A stretch of DNA of 64,000 nucleotides from Pararhodobacter sp. GTDB taxonomy: Bacteria; Pseudomonadota; Alphaproteobacteria; Rhodobacterales; Rhodobacteraceae. Position 1 is the stretch's first letter; each line of letters starts with the position of its first letter. Below the pieces are notes generated by a model. It searched no databases, was not told the DNA's origin, and saw only the letters and a list, made by a program, of their open reading frames with translations. Position numbers and translations under genes: made by a program. Positions 44,056-52,576 of this stretch are shown one piece after another. The stretch is taken from NCBI RefSeq assembly GCF_034676545.1, contig NZ_JAUCBZ010000015.1:1333001-1397000 (forward strand). The letters run 5' to 3'.

Positions 44056-44469
44056 CAGGTGCGCAAGGTGTCAGAGACGATGACCTGCGCGCGATCCGCG
44101 AGGCATCGCGTCAACCGGTCGTCAAAGGCGCTTGATGGGGGCAATGCCGGTCGCTCTGTTGTGAAGTCATAACTGCGATATAGCATATGTCCAAATTCGA
44201 ATGAGGCAAGGGTTGGCGATTCCCGCGTCAAGAAATCGTGCGCGCCTCGGAAATGCAGGTCTGCACCAGTCTCCTTTGACGGTGGCTATCATTGCGGCGC
44301 AGCACCGGGATTCTCTGGTTGGGTTCATCGCGCGGCAGTCCGTGGTGCCAAAAGCATGTTGCCTTCCGTTCGCCGAGTCCGGACACATGACTGCATTCGC
44401 TGTGAAGGCGCGGCGGCACCCGGGCACCGGAACACTCCGACCAAAGTGGACGCGACATGCCTGCACAGC
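44056..44469. other. 414 bases without a recognisable gene
   Basis: Between the DUF2244 start and the ctaD terminator. Open frames on both strands give no family-like protein. AT content rises near 44160-44200 (TAGCATATGTCCAAATTCGA), which could hold the DUF2244 promoter on the minus strand. Nothing else was seen. Confidence 0.5.
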
Positions 44470-44497
44470 AAAAGGCCCCGGAAACCCGGGGCCTTTT
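44470..44497 (-). terminator. Rho-independent terminator of ctaD
   Basis: AAAAGGCCCCGG (44470-44481) pairs with CCGGGGCCTTTT (44486-44497) across the loop AAAC. On the minus strand CCTTTT follows the stem, just 15 bases after the ctaD stop. Confidence 0.85.
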
Positions 44498-44511
44498 GGT
44501 TGTCTCAAGCC

Positions 44512-46185
44512 TTAGTGCGCGTGGCCGTGATCCCAGTCTTCACGCTTGGGAAGCTGCTCGAACGTGTGCTCGGGCGGTGGGCAGGGCAGGGTCCACTCCA
44601 GCGTATCGGCATGCTCGTTCCAGTAGTTGTTGACCGTGATCCGCTTGCCGTGACGCAAGGTGTAATAGATCACGCCCAGGAAGAACACGAAGGACGCGAA
44701 GGAGATGAAGGCACCGATGGAGCTGAAGTAGTTCCAATAGGCGAAGGCTTCCGGATAGTCGATGTAGCGCCGTGGCATCCCCTGACGACCCAGGAAGTGC
44801 TGGGGGAAGAAGGTCAGGTTGGTGCCGATGAACATCATCCAGAAGTGCGTCTTGCCCGCCCATTCCGGGTATTGCCGCCCGGACATCTTGCCCAGCCAGA
44901 AATAGATCCCGGCGAACAGCGCAAAAGCAGCCCCCAGCGACATCACATAGTGGAAGTGCGCGATCACATAATAGGTGTCGTGATAGCTGCGATCCAGCGG
45001 TGCCTGTGCCAGCACGATCCCGGTGACACCGCCGACGGTGAACAGGAACAGGAAGCCAAGTGCCCAGAGCATCGGCGCCTCGAAGGTGAGCGACCCGCGC
45101 CACATGGTCGCGATCCAGCTGAAGATCTTCACCCCGGTCGGCACCGCAATCGTCATCGTCGCCAGCATGAAGTAGGACTGCTGTGTCACCGACATGCCCA
45201 CCGTATACATGTGGTGCGCCCAGACCAGGAAGCCCAGCACGCCGATCGCGATCATCGCGTAGACCATCGGCAGATAGCCAAAGATCGGCTTGCGCGCGAA
45301 GGTGGCGATGACGTGGCTGATGATGCCGAAGCCCGGAACGATGATGATATACACCTCTGGGTGGCCGAAGAACCACAAGATGTGCTGATACAGGATCGGG
45401 TCACCACCACCGGCAGGATCAAAGAAGGTCGTGCCAAAGTTGCGGTCGGTCAGCAGCATGGTGATGGCACCCGCCAGAACCGGCAGCGCCAGCAGGATCA
45501 TCCAGGCCGTGACGAAGATCGACCAGGCGAACAGCGGCACTTTGTGCAGCGTCATGCCGGGGGCGCGCATGTTCAGGAAGGTGGTGATGATGTTGATCGA
45601 CCCGAGGATTGACGAGGCACCCGACAGGTGAACCGCGAAAATCGCGAAATCCATTGCAAAACCAGCCTCGTAGGTGGTCGAGAGAGGCGGATACAGAACC
45701 CAGCCAACACCCGCACCCGTGCCCAGGTCGCCACCGCCGCCGGGGGCGAAGAGCGAGCAGACAGCCAGCGACGAGCCAGCCACATAGAGCCAGTACGACA
45801 GGTTGTTCAGGCGCGGAAACGCCATGTCCGGCGCGCCGATATGCAACGGCATGAAGTAGTTGCCAAAACCGCCAAACAGGGCCGGGATGACGACGAAGAA
45901 CATCATCAACACGCCGTGCGCGGTAACCAGAACGTTCCACAGGTGGCCGTTTGGCGTTTCACAGTTCCCGTCGGCAAGGAAGCGGGCCCCCTCGGCGCAC
46001 ATGTATTGCACACCCGGTTGCATCAGCTCCATGCGCATGTAGACCGTGAAGGCCACCGCGACGAAGCCGACAAGGCCTGACGTGACGAGGTATAGAATAC
46101 CGATATCTTTGTGGTTTGTGGACATGAACCAGCGGGTGAAGAACCCGCGGTTGTCCTCGTGTCCGTGAGCGGCTGCGTTGGCCAT
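44512..46185 (-). CDS. ctaD: Cytochrome c oxidase subunit I (aa3 type)
   Basis: The protein has 557 residues with 12 membrane helices. The low-spin haem and CuB/high-spin ligands are visible in VTAHGVLMMFF, GHPEVYIIIVPGFG with the cross-linked His-Tyr pair, the two adjacent histidines in WAHHMYTVG and AHFHYVMSLG. The acidic D-channel end Glu is in the HPEVY motif. It reduces O2 to water with proton pumping. GGGAG lies seven bases before the ATG at 46185. No other cta gene is adjacent. A terminator follows it. Confidence 0.97.
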   Translation of the reverse strand: MANAAAHGHEDNRGFFTRWFMSTNHKDIGILYLVTSGLVGFVAVAFTVYMRMELMQPGVQYMCAEGARFLADGNCETPNGHLWNVLVTAHGVLMMFFVVIPALFGGFGNYFMPLHIGAPDMAFPRLNNLSYWLYVAGSSLAVCSLFAPGGGGDLGTGAGVGWVLYPPLSTTYEAGFAMDFAIFAVHLSGASSILGSINIITTFLNMRAPGMTLHKVPLFAWSIFVTAWMILLALPVLAGAITMLLTDRNFGTTFFDPAGGGDPILYQHILWFFGHPEVYIIIVPGFGIISHVIATFARKPIFGYLPMVYAMIAIGVLGFLVWAHHMYTVGMSVTQQSYFMLATMTIAVPTGVKIFSWIATMWRGSLTFEAPMLWALGFLFLFTVGGVTGIVLAQAPLDRSYHDTYYVIAHFHYVMSLGAAFALFAGIYFWLGKMSGRQYPEWAGKTHFWMMFIGTNLTFFPQHFLGRQGMPRRYIDYPEAFAYWNYFSSIGAFISFASFVFFLGVIYYTLRHGKRITVNNYWNEHADTLEWTLPCPPPEHTFEQLPKREDWDHGHAH

Positions 46186-46326
46186 TCGATGCTCCCGTTC
46201 TTTTGGCGATCGTTTATTGCGCGTATTACCCTGCAAGAATCTTGGGGATTCAAACAGAAATCTGCCTCTGTTCTAGATCGCTCGGAACGTGGCGGCAATG
46301 TCAGAGTTGTCGCAGGGGGCAAATAA

Positions 46327-46340
46327 TTGATGTAGGTCAA
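46327..46340. promoter_or_regulatory. FNR-like box upstream of ctaD
   Basis: TTGAT-GTAG-GTCAA matches nine of ten FNR consensus positions and lies about 142 bases before the ctaD start codon on its upstream side. It may repress or tune the oxidase under low oxygen. It also lies about 50 bases behind the stop of the dipeptidase gene. Confidence 0.45.
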
Positions 46341-46392
46341 TGACAGCGCGACTTTTTTGACTCTTGCGATGCGCCCTGACGCAAGCCCGGTG

Positions 46393-47545
46393 TCAGGGTG
46401 CCTGAACCGCGCCCCAGACCCGCAACACGTTGCCACCGAGCACTTTGCGCAACGTCGCGTCACCGACCCCGCGCCGCATCAGCGCGCCAACCAGCAGCGG
46501 CATCTTGCGGTAGGTTTCCAGCACCGGGCGGTAATTGGCATCCATATCGGACCCCAGCGCGACATGATCCTCGCCAAGCTGTTCGATCAGCCACAGGACG
46601 CGGTCGGCGAATCCATCGAGCGAATCAATGCCGATCCCGGCGGGCCAGGCGCCGATATAACCGCCGGTGTCGGCCACCGCCTGCGCCAACTCTGGCGAAA
46701 TGAAACGCGGGTGGCTCAGCGCCGGGGCGTTGATATGCGTGTGACTCAGGATGACCGGCTTTTGCGAGATCCCGATCACGTCAAAGGCCGTGGCCTCGGC
46801 GGCGTGGGCCAGGTCGATCATCATGCCCCACTCGTTCATTGCCGCGACGATCTCGCGCCCCGCGTCCGGCAGGCCGCCGCCGCCGTCGCCGGTCATGATA
46901 TGGCCGATTTCATTGTCGCGGTAATGCACCAGCGTCAGCATGCGCACGCCGTCGGCATACATTTGCGCCACGCGTCTGGCGTCGCCGTTCAGCGCATCCG
47001 CCCCTTCCATCGCCAGAATGATGCCCAGCCGCCCCTGTGCATGGGCGGCCAGCACGTCGTCGGGGGTCAGGCAGGGACTCACGCCGTTGGACCCGGCGAG
47101 CGCCTGAAGATTGGTGATCTGGCGGCGATACGACTCCCAGGCCTCATCGGGCTCGAACCCGCGATAGGAGGTCAGACCCCCGTCGCCCAGCGTGATGACC
47201 TGAATATCGCCAACGCCGTTGACCACGGCCGCCGCCATCCCGCCCGCGGCCATATCGGCAAGGCTGTCCTCTTCATAGGTGCCGCCGATAAACCGGTAGA
47301 GACGCAGCAGAAAGCTCAGTCCTTCGGCGTCGCGCAAAAAGGTTCGGCCGGGGGTGCGCGTGGGCATCGATCACCGGAAACTGGCGCATCAAGGCGCGTG
47401 CGGCGGCGTCTTCTTCGGCCGACAGCGTGAACCCCACCTCGGCGGGTTGTGTCACCGCCAAGGGGCGCAGCCCGAACCAGTAGCCAGCCGCCCCGACAGC
47501 CCCCAGCGCAAGGGCACTGCCGCCCAAAAAGCTCCGTCTGCGCAT
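46393..47545 (-). pseudogene. TAT-exported membrane-dipeptidase (M19) gene with frameshift
   Basis: Two overlapping frames together give 383 residues. The first (ATG 47545, AAGGGA upstream) starts MRRRSFLGGSALALG, a twin-arginine signal, and reads to FPVIDAHAHP. A run of five G on the plus strand (47350-47354) carries one base too many; the second frame then continues GRTFLRDAEGLSF and contains the M19 metal-site segments LAMEGADAL, SHTHINAPAL and LGSDMDAN. The family hydrolyses dipeptides or related amides with two zinc ions. If the extra base is real the gene is inactive; a sequencing error is at least as likely. lipB lies upstream on the same strand. Confidence 0.8.
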
Positions 47546-47594
47546 CGCGTATCCCTTTCCCAAATGCCGCCCCAAGAGGCTGGTGTTCACGTCT

Positions 47595-48245
47595 TCAATC
47601 TTGTCCGAAAACCGCCTCGAAACTGCGTTTCAGCGCGACGTCCAGATCATCCATGCTGACCGGCAGACCCAGATCCACCAACGACGTGACGCCATGCTCG
47701 CGAATGCCGCAGGGCACGATCCCGTCGAAATGGCTCAGATCCGGCTCCAGATTGATCGAAATCCCATGAAAACTGACCCAGCGCCGCAGTTTCACGCCAA
47801 TCGCCGCGATCTTGTCCTCGCGCAGGGCGCCATCGGGGTTGCCCGGCTTGTCCGGCCGTGTGACCCAGACGCCGACCCGCCCCGCGCGGCGCTCACCCTT
47901 GATGTTGAACTCGGCCAGGGTTTGAATGACCCAGGCCTCCAGCCTGTTGACGAAGCACCGGACATCGCGTCCGCGCGTGTTCAGGTCCAGCAGGACATAG
48001 GCCACACGCTGCCCCGGTCCATGATAGGTGTATTGCCCGCCACGCCCCGCCGTGAACACGGGAAAGCGGTCCGGATCGGTCAGATCCTCGGGCTTGGCCG
48101 ATGTCCCGGCGGTATAGAGGGCAGGGTGCTCCAGCAGCCAAACGGCCTCATCGGCGCGCCCGGCTGCGATCTCGGCCACGCGCTGCTCCATCAAGGCCAG
48201 CGTTTCGGCATAGGGCTGAAGCCCCGGCATGACCGTCCATTCCAT
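47595..48245 (-). CDS. lipB: Octanoyltransferase LipB
   Basis: The protein has 216 residues. It has the LipB signatures GRGGQYTYHGPGQ, KIAAIGVKLRRW with the catalytic lysine, and IVPCGI with the acyl-accepting cysteine. It transfers octanoyl from acyl carrier protein to lipoyl domains, the first step of lipoate attachment. Start ATG at 48245. lipA is not in the window. Confidence 0.96.
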   Translation of the reverse strand: MEWTVMPGLQPYAETLALMEQRVAEIAAGRADEAVWLLEHPALYTAGTSAKPEDLTDPDRFPVFTAGRGGQYTYHGPGQRVAYVLLDLNTRGRDVRCFVNRLEAWVIQTLAEFNIKGERRAGRVGVWVTRPDKPGNPDGALREDKIAAIGVKLRRWVSFHGISINLEPDLSHFDGIVPCGIREHGVTSLVDLGLPVSMDDLDVALKRSFEAVFGQD

Positions 48246-48411
48246 AGCAGTTTACTTTTCTTTGAACCCTTGGGCGCACCCTAACGACAGTATGCTGTCA
48301 GTCAATCACGCGCGCCAATGAGGTGCATCGTGCCTTTCAGGCTTGGACCGAATCACGCAGCAGGTTACGCTGATTCGCAATAGGGTTGTATTTTTTCCTC
48401 GGGAGTCTCTC

Positions 48412-49716
48412 ATGAGCCGCAAGATTTTCACCACCACCGCCTTGGCAGCCACGCTGTTGTCGACGTCTGTTGAACGCGCGCAGGCTGATTTTGGCGATGC
48501 CTTGGTCGGCGGGATTGTCGGCGGTGTGATCGTTGGCGCTATCCATGATCGCAATCATCGACCCAGCCGCAGCGCGCCGCGCGGTGTCTCGTCCGCATCC
48601 CGGCAACTGGCGCGCGACGTGCAGACCGCGCTCAACCACTTCTATTTCAACGTCGGCGCACCGGATGGCGTATTGGGGCGGCAATCGCGCGCCGGAATTT
48701 CACAGTATCAGGCTTATCTGGGCTTCCCCAGCACCGGGGATCTGAGCGAATTCGAACGTCAGGTTCTGATCACGGCGTATCAACGGGCGCAGTTCGGCGG
48801 CCCTCAGGTGACGCAGGTTGTGGCCAACCATCCGCAGGGGATGCGTGGGCTCCTGACCGTTGTGCGCGACGAAATGCTGGGGGTTTCGCGTCCGCCGGTG
48901 GTCGAAGCGGCCGCACCCGTGGCGCCTCAGCCGCAGGCCCCGGCGCCAGCCCCGGTGCAAACAGCAGCACCCGCCGCGCCACCGGCTGCACCCGCCGTGC
49001 CGAATTTCTTTAACGGTCAGGCCACGGGCGGCGCGTCCGGCGTTTCGCTGGCCTCGCATTGCAACCGGGTTGCCTTGGTCACGTCATCGAACGGCGGCTA
49101 CACCGAATTGGGCACCATGACCGACCCGATCTTTGCCCTGAACGAGCAGTTCTGCCTTGCGCGCAGCTATGCCATCGCCGAGGGCGAATCACTGGTCGCG
49201 CAGGTCCCCGGTGCCACGCCGCAGAGCATCGCGCAGCAATGTCAGGGGCTTGAGCCGCTGTTGCAGACCCATGTGGCCTCGCTGTCCTTGCAGCCGCGCA
49301 ATCTTGTTTTGCAAGGCGTGATGCAATTCGTTCTGAATTCCGGGATGACCTCGACCGATCTTGCGGGCACGGCGCGGATCTGTCTGTCGAGCGGCTATCT
49401 GACCGACAACATGACCATCGCGATCGGTTCGGCGCTGATTCTGGTGACGCTGGGCGAGGCAAGTTATGGGGAATTGCCGGGGCACCACCTGATGCAGGGG
49501 ATCGGTACGGCGCAACAACGTGACTTCGCGGCCGAGTGGCTGCGTGCCAGTTTGCCAAGCGCCGGCGCCACAACGACCGAGGTGTCGTTCACGCCGGGTC
49601 CCGAGTCGCGCAACGCGCTGATTCTCGCGGCTGTAGATGGCGCAACCGGCGGTGCCGTCAGTGTGACCGCGCCTGCCCCTGCGCCCGCGCCAGTGACCGC
49701 CCCGGTGACCAAGTAG
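48412..49716 (+). CDS. Secreted protein with peptidoglycan-binding-like domain
   Basis: The protein has 434 residues: a Sec signal (residues 1-25), a glycine-rich hydrophobic segment (DALVGGIVGGVIVGAIHD), a PG_binding_1-like domain (about 62-120, LNHFYFNVGAPDGVLG then AGISQYQAYLGF), a proline/alanine linker (about 165-195) and a C-terminal domain of about 200 residues with four cysteines that I do not recognise, ending in PAPAPAPVTAPVTK. It is likely attached to or retained in the envelope. CGGGAG is six bases before the ATG at 48412. A terminator follows. Confidence 0.78.
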   Translation: MSRKIFTTTALAATLLSTSVERAQADFGDALVGGIVGGVIVGAIHDRNHRPSRSAPRGVSSASRQLARDVQTALNHFYFNVGAPDGVLGRQSRAGISQYQAYLGFPSTGDLSEFERQVLITAYQRAQFGGPQVTQVVANHPQGMRGLLTVVRDEMLGVSRPPVVEAAAPVAPQPQAPAPAPVQTAAPAAPPAAPAVPNFFNGQATGGASGVSLASHCNRVALVTSSNGGYTELGTMTDPIFALNEQFCLARSYAIAEGESLVAQVPGATPQSIAQQCQGLEPLLQTHVASLSLQPRNLVLQGVMQFVLNSGMTSTDLAGTARICLSSGYLTDNMTIAIGSALILVTLGEASYGELPGHHLMQGIGTAQQRDFAAEWLRASLPSAGATTTEVSFTPGPESRNALILAAVDGATGGAVSVTAPAPAPAPVTAPVTK

Positions 49717-49750
49717 TCGCGATCAGAGCCTGGTTTGGCAGCAGACGTTG

Positions 49751-49784
49751 ATCCCCGTTCGCATTGCGGACGGGGATTTCCTTT
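49751..49784 (+). terminator. Rho-independent terminator
   Basis: ATCCCCGT (49751-49758) pairs with ACGGGGAT (49770-49777), with an inner CGC/GCG step, followed by TTCCTTTT. It ends the peptidoglycan-binding-like gene. Confidence 0.75.
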
Positions 49785-49837
49785 TCCCCCTTCACATCCC
49801 ATGTTGAACCCGCTAAGAGCAGCGCACCAATCCCAGT

Positions 49838-49924
49838 GCGGTCGTGGCGGAATTGGTAGACGCGCAGCGTTGAGGTCGCTGTGGGCTAACCCCCGTGGAA
49901 GTTCGAGTCTTCTCGACCGCACCA
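49838..49924 (+). tRNA. tRNA-Leu (GAG anticodon)
   Basis: The 7-bp acceptor stem GCGGTCG pairs with CGACCGC; the anticodon loop TTGAGGT gives GAG; a long variable arm (GTGGGCTAACCCCC region) marks a class II tRNA. CCA is encoded. It reads CUC/CUU codons. Confidence 0.96.
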
Positions 49925-50175
49925 ATTTTCCCTGAAAATCAAGACAACCCCTCTTGGGGCCACGTCCTGTTTCGGCGGCTTCCCAAAAGACAAATCGCCA
50001 CTATCGAGGCCCGTTGCGGGAAATTGTCCTGAAATATGGCGAAAACGCACGGCATTTGTCGTCTTTCGGTGTCGGACCCGGGCAGAGCTGTGATAGGGTC
50101 TTGAAAACGACAAGGCGTCTGGATTTACTTGACGTCAGAAAAACAAAAAAATGCTGATCAGCAGGGGAGTGACTG

Positions 50176-51273
50176 GTGTCAACAGACCGGACCGACGAGT
50201 TCGTCGTTTTTGACCGCGTGCAGAAAAGCTATGACGGCGTGAATCTCGTCGTCAAAGATTTGAATCTCAGTATGCCAAAAGGTGAGTTCCTGACCATGTT
50301 GGGGCCATCGGGATCGGGCAAGACAACTTGCCTGATGATGCTGGCAGGTTTTGAAACCGCCACGCATGGAGACATTCGGCTGAACGGAAGGCCGATCAAC
50401 AACATTCCACCGCACAAGCGCGGCATTGGCATGGTGTTCCAGAATTACGCCTTGTTCCCGCATATGACCATTGGCGAGAACCTCGGGTTCCCGCTGGAAG
50501 TGCGTGGCATGGGCAAGTCCGAGCGCGAGGCGAAAATCAAGCGCGCCTTGGGCATGGTGCAGATGGAAGAGTTCGTCAACCGCCGCCCCGCGCAATTGTC
50601 TGGGGGCCAGCAACAGCGGGTCGCCTTGGCCCGCGCCCTGGTGTTCGAGCCCGAGTTGGTCTTGATGGACGAACCGCTGGGCGCGCTGGACAAGCAGTTG
50701 CGCGAGCATATGCAATTCGAGATCACCCGCCTGGCCCGCGAATTGGGGATCACCACGGTCTACGTCACCCACGACCAGACCGAGGCCTTGACCATGTCGG
50801 ACCGGGTCGCGGTGTTCAACGATGGCCGCATTCAGCAATTGGCACCGCCCGAGGATCTGTATGAACGCCCCAACAACAGCTTTGTGGCGCAGTTCATCGG
50901 CGAGAACAACAAGTTGGACGGGGTCATCCAGACCATAAATGGCGACCGGTGCACCGTGCGTCTGGATGACGGCACGGTGGTTGATGCGGAGCCTGTGAAC
51001 GTGACCAAGGTCGGTGAACGCACCCGCGTGTCGATCCGGCCCGAGCGCGTCGAATCCAACCCGGATCGCCTGCACAAAGATTTGCATATGATCGACGCCG
51101 AAGTGCTGGAGTTCATCTATATGGGTGACACCTTCCGCACGCGGCTTCGTGTTGCCGGGCATGATGATTTTGTGATGAAATATCGCAATGCGCAGGATCA
51201 ATCCCGTTACAAAAAGGGCGACAAGATCCGCATTGGATGGCGCCCCGAAGATTGTCGCGCGCTCGACGCCTGA
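50176..51273 (+). CDS. potA: ABC transporter ATPase, spermidine/putrescine type
   Basis: The protein has 365 residues. Walker A GPSGSGKT, signature LSGGQQQRVALARAL, Walker B VLMDEPLGALD and the H-loop TVYVTHDQTEA are clear; a C-terminal TOBE-like domain (about 270-365) follows. It powers uptake of a polyamine or related substrate. The start is GTG at 50176 with GGGGAG seven bases upstream. The solute-binding protein and two permeases follow. The gene symbol is by family; the substrate is inferred. Confidence 0.93.
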   Translation: MSTDRTDEFVVFDRVQKSYDGVNLVVKDLNLSMPKGEFLTMLGPSGSGKTTCLMMLAGFETATHGDIRLNGRPINNIPPHKRGIGMVFQNYALFPHMTIGENLGFPLEVRGMGKSEREAKIKRALGMVQMEEFVNRRPAQLSGGQQQRVALARALVFEPELVLMDEPLGALDKQLREHMQFEITRLARELGITTVYVTHDQTEALTMSDRVAVFNDGRIQQLAPPEDLYERPNNSFVAQFIGENNKLDGVIQTINGDRCTVRLDDGTVVDAEPVNVTKVGERTRVSIRPERVESNPDRLHKDLHMIDAEVLEFIYMGDTFRTRLRVAGHDDFVMKYRNAQDQSRYKKGDKIRIGWRPEDCRALDA

Positions 51274-51361
51274 TAGCGCAGCGCCGCGATGCAGGGCTGC
51301 TTGCGTCCGCAAGGCATCCCAAAAAATCAAGACGCGGACAGTTACGACTAGGGAGTATAAA

Positions 51362-52480
51362 ATGAAAATGAAAACCGTTCTGAAAGGTGCCGCCGGCATC
51401 GTGGCACTGACCGTTGGCAGTGCAACAGCCGAAAGCCACATGTCCAATGAAATGACCATCGTGTCCTGGGGCGGTGCCTACCAGCAGTCGCAGGTCGATG
51501 CCTATCACAACCCCTATATGGCGTTGCATCCTGAAGTGACGATCATCACCGACGAAAGCTCGGGCGATGCGGTCGCGCGGCTGCGTGCCATGCACGAAGC
51601 AGGCAACATGACCTGGGATCTGGTCGACGTTGTCGCGTCCGACGCGATGCGTCTGTGCGATGAGGGTCTGGCCGAGGAGATCGACCACGACACCGCATTG
51701 GCCGCTGCCCCCGATGGCACCACGGCCAGCGAAGACTTTGGCGAAATGATCGTGTCCGAGTGCTTCATCCCGCAGATCGTCTACTCGACAACCTTCGGCT
51801 ATCGCACCGACATGGTCCCCGAGGGCGTTGCCCCGCCGACCGATGCCTGCGCCGTGTTCGATCTGGAGACCTATCCTGGCCGCCGCGCGCTGGAGCGTCG
51901 TCCGATCGGCAACATGGAGTGGGCGCTGCTGTGTGACGGCGTGCCGATCGACGAAGTCTATGACCTGCTGGAAACCGACGAAGGCATCGAGCGCGCCTTC
52001 GCGATGCTCGACACCATCAAGGACGACACCATCTGGTGGACCGCGGGCGCTGAAACGCCGCAGCTGTTGGCCGATGGCGAAGTCTTCATGGGCTCGACCT
52101 ATAACGGCCGTCTGTTTGCCGCGATCGCCGAGCAAAATCAGCCGATCGGCATGGCCTGGGGCTATCAGATGTTCGACCTTGACGGGTGGATCGTTCCGGT
52201 TGGCCTGTCCCCCGAGGCACATGCCCGCGTGATGGACTTCTTGAACTTTGCCACCGACACGCAGCGTCTGGCGGATCAGGCGGCCTATATCTCGTATGGT
52301 CCGGCACGCACGTCGTCGGCACCGCTGGTTGGCAATCACGCCACGCTGGGGATTCCGATGGGGCCGCATATGCCGACCGCACCTGAGAACCTGGAAGGCG
52401 CGTTCCTGTTCAACTACATCTGGTGGGCAGATTACCGCGATGAGCTGGATGCCCGCTTCCAGGCGTGGCTGGCCCAGTAA
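51362..52480 (+). CDS. ABC transporter solute-binding protein, PotD-like
   Basis: The protein has 372 residues with a Sec signal peptide (about 1-24, ending SATAE). SWGGAYQQSQVDAY, TDESSGDAVARLRAMHEAGN and YGPARTSSAPLV are typical of extracellular solute-binding family 1 for polyamine-type ligands. There is no lipobox cysteine, so it is a free periplasmic protein. It delivers the ligand to the permeases behind. GGGAG lies nine bases before the ATG. A strong hairpin separates it from the permease genes. Confidence 0.9.
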   Translation: MKMKTVLKGAAGIVALTVGSATAESHMSNEMTIVSWGGAYQQSQVDAYHNPYMALHPEVTIITDESSGDAVARLRAMHEAGNMTWDLVDVVASDAMRLCDEGLAEEIDHDTALAAAPDGTTASEDFGEMIVSECFIPQIVYSTTFGYRTDMVPEGVAPPTDACAVFDLETYPGRRALERRPIGNMEWALLCDGVPIDEVYDLLETDEGIERAFAMLDTIKDDTIWWTAGAETPQLLADGEVFMGSTYNGRLFAAIAEQNQPIGMAWGYQMFDLDGWIVPVGLSPEAHARVMDFLNFATDTQRLADQAAYISYGPARTSSAPLVGNHATLGIPMGPHMPTAPENLEGAFLFNYIWWADYRDELDARFQAWLAQ

Positions 52481-52490
52481 GCGACCAAAA

Positions 52491-52519
52491 GGACCGACCC
52501 GGGCATTCCGGGTCGGTCC
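52491..52519 (+). other. Intercistronic hairpin after the binding-protein gene
   Basis: GGACCGACCCGG (52491-52502) pairs with CCGGGTCGGTCC (52508-52519) around GCATT, directly after the solute-binding protein stop. CCCCTT follows, not a proper T-run. Such stems usually protect the binding-protein mRNA and lower read-through into the permease genes. Confidence 0.7.
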
Positions 52520-52576
52520 CCTTCGAATACGATGGTTGCTTGAAACGGCTGCCAACAGTCTCAGGGATAATGCTCC

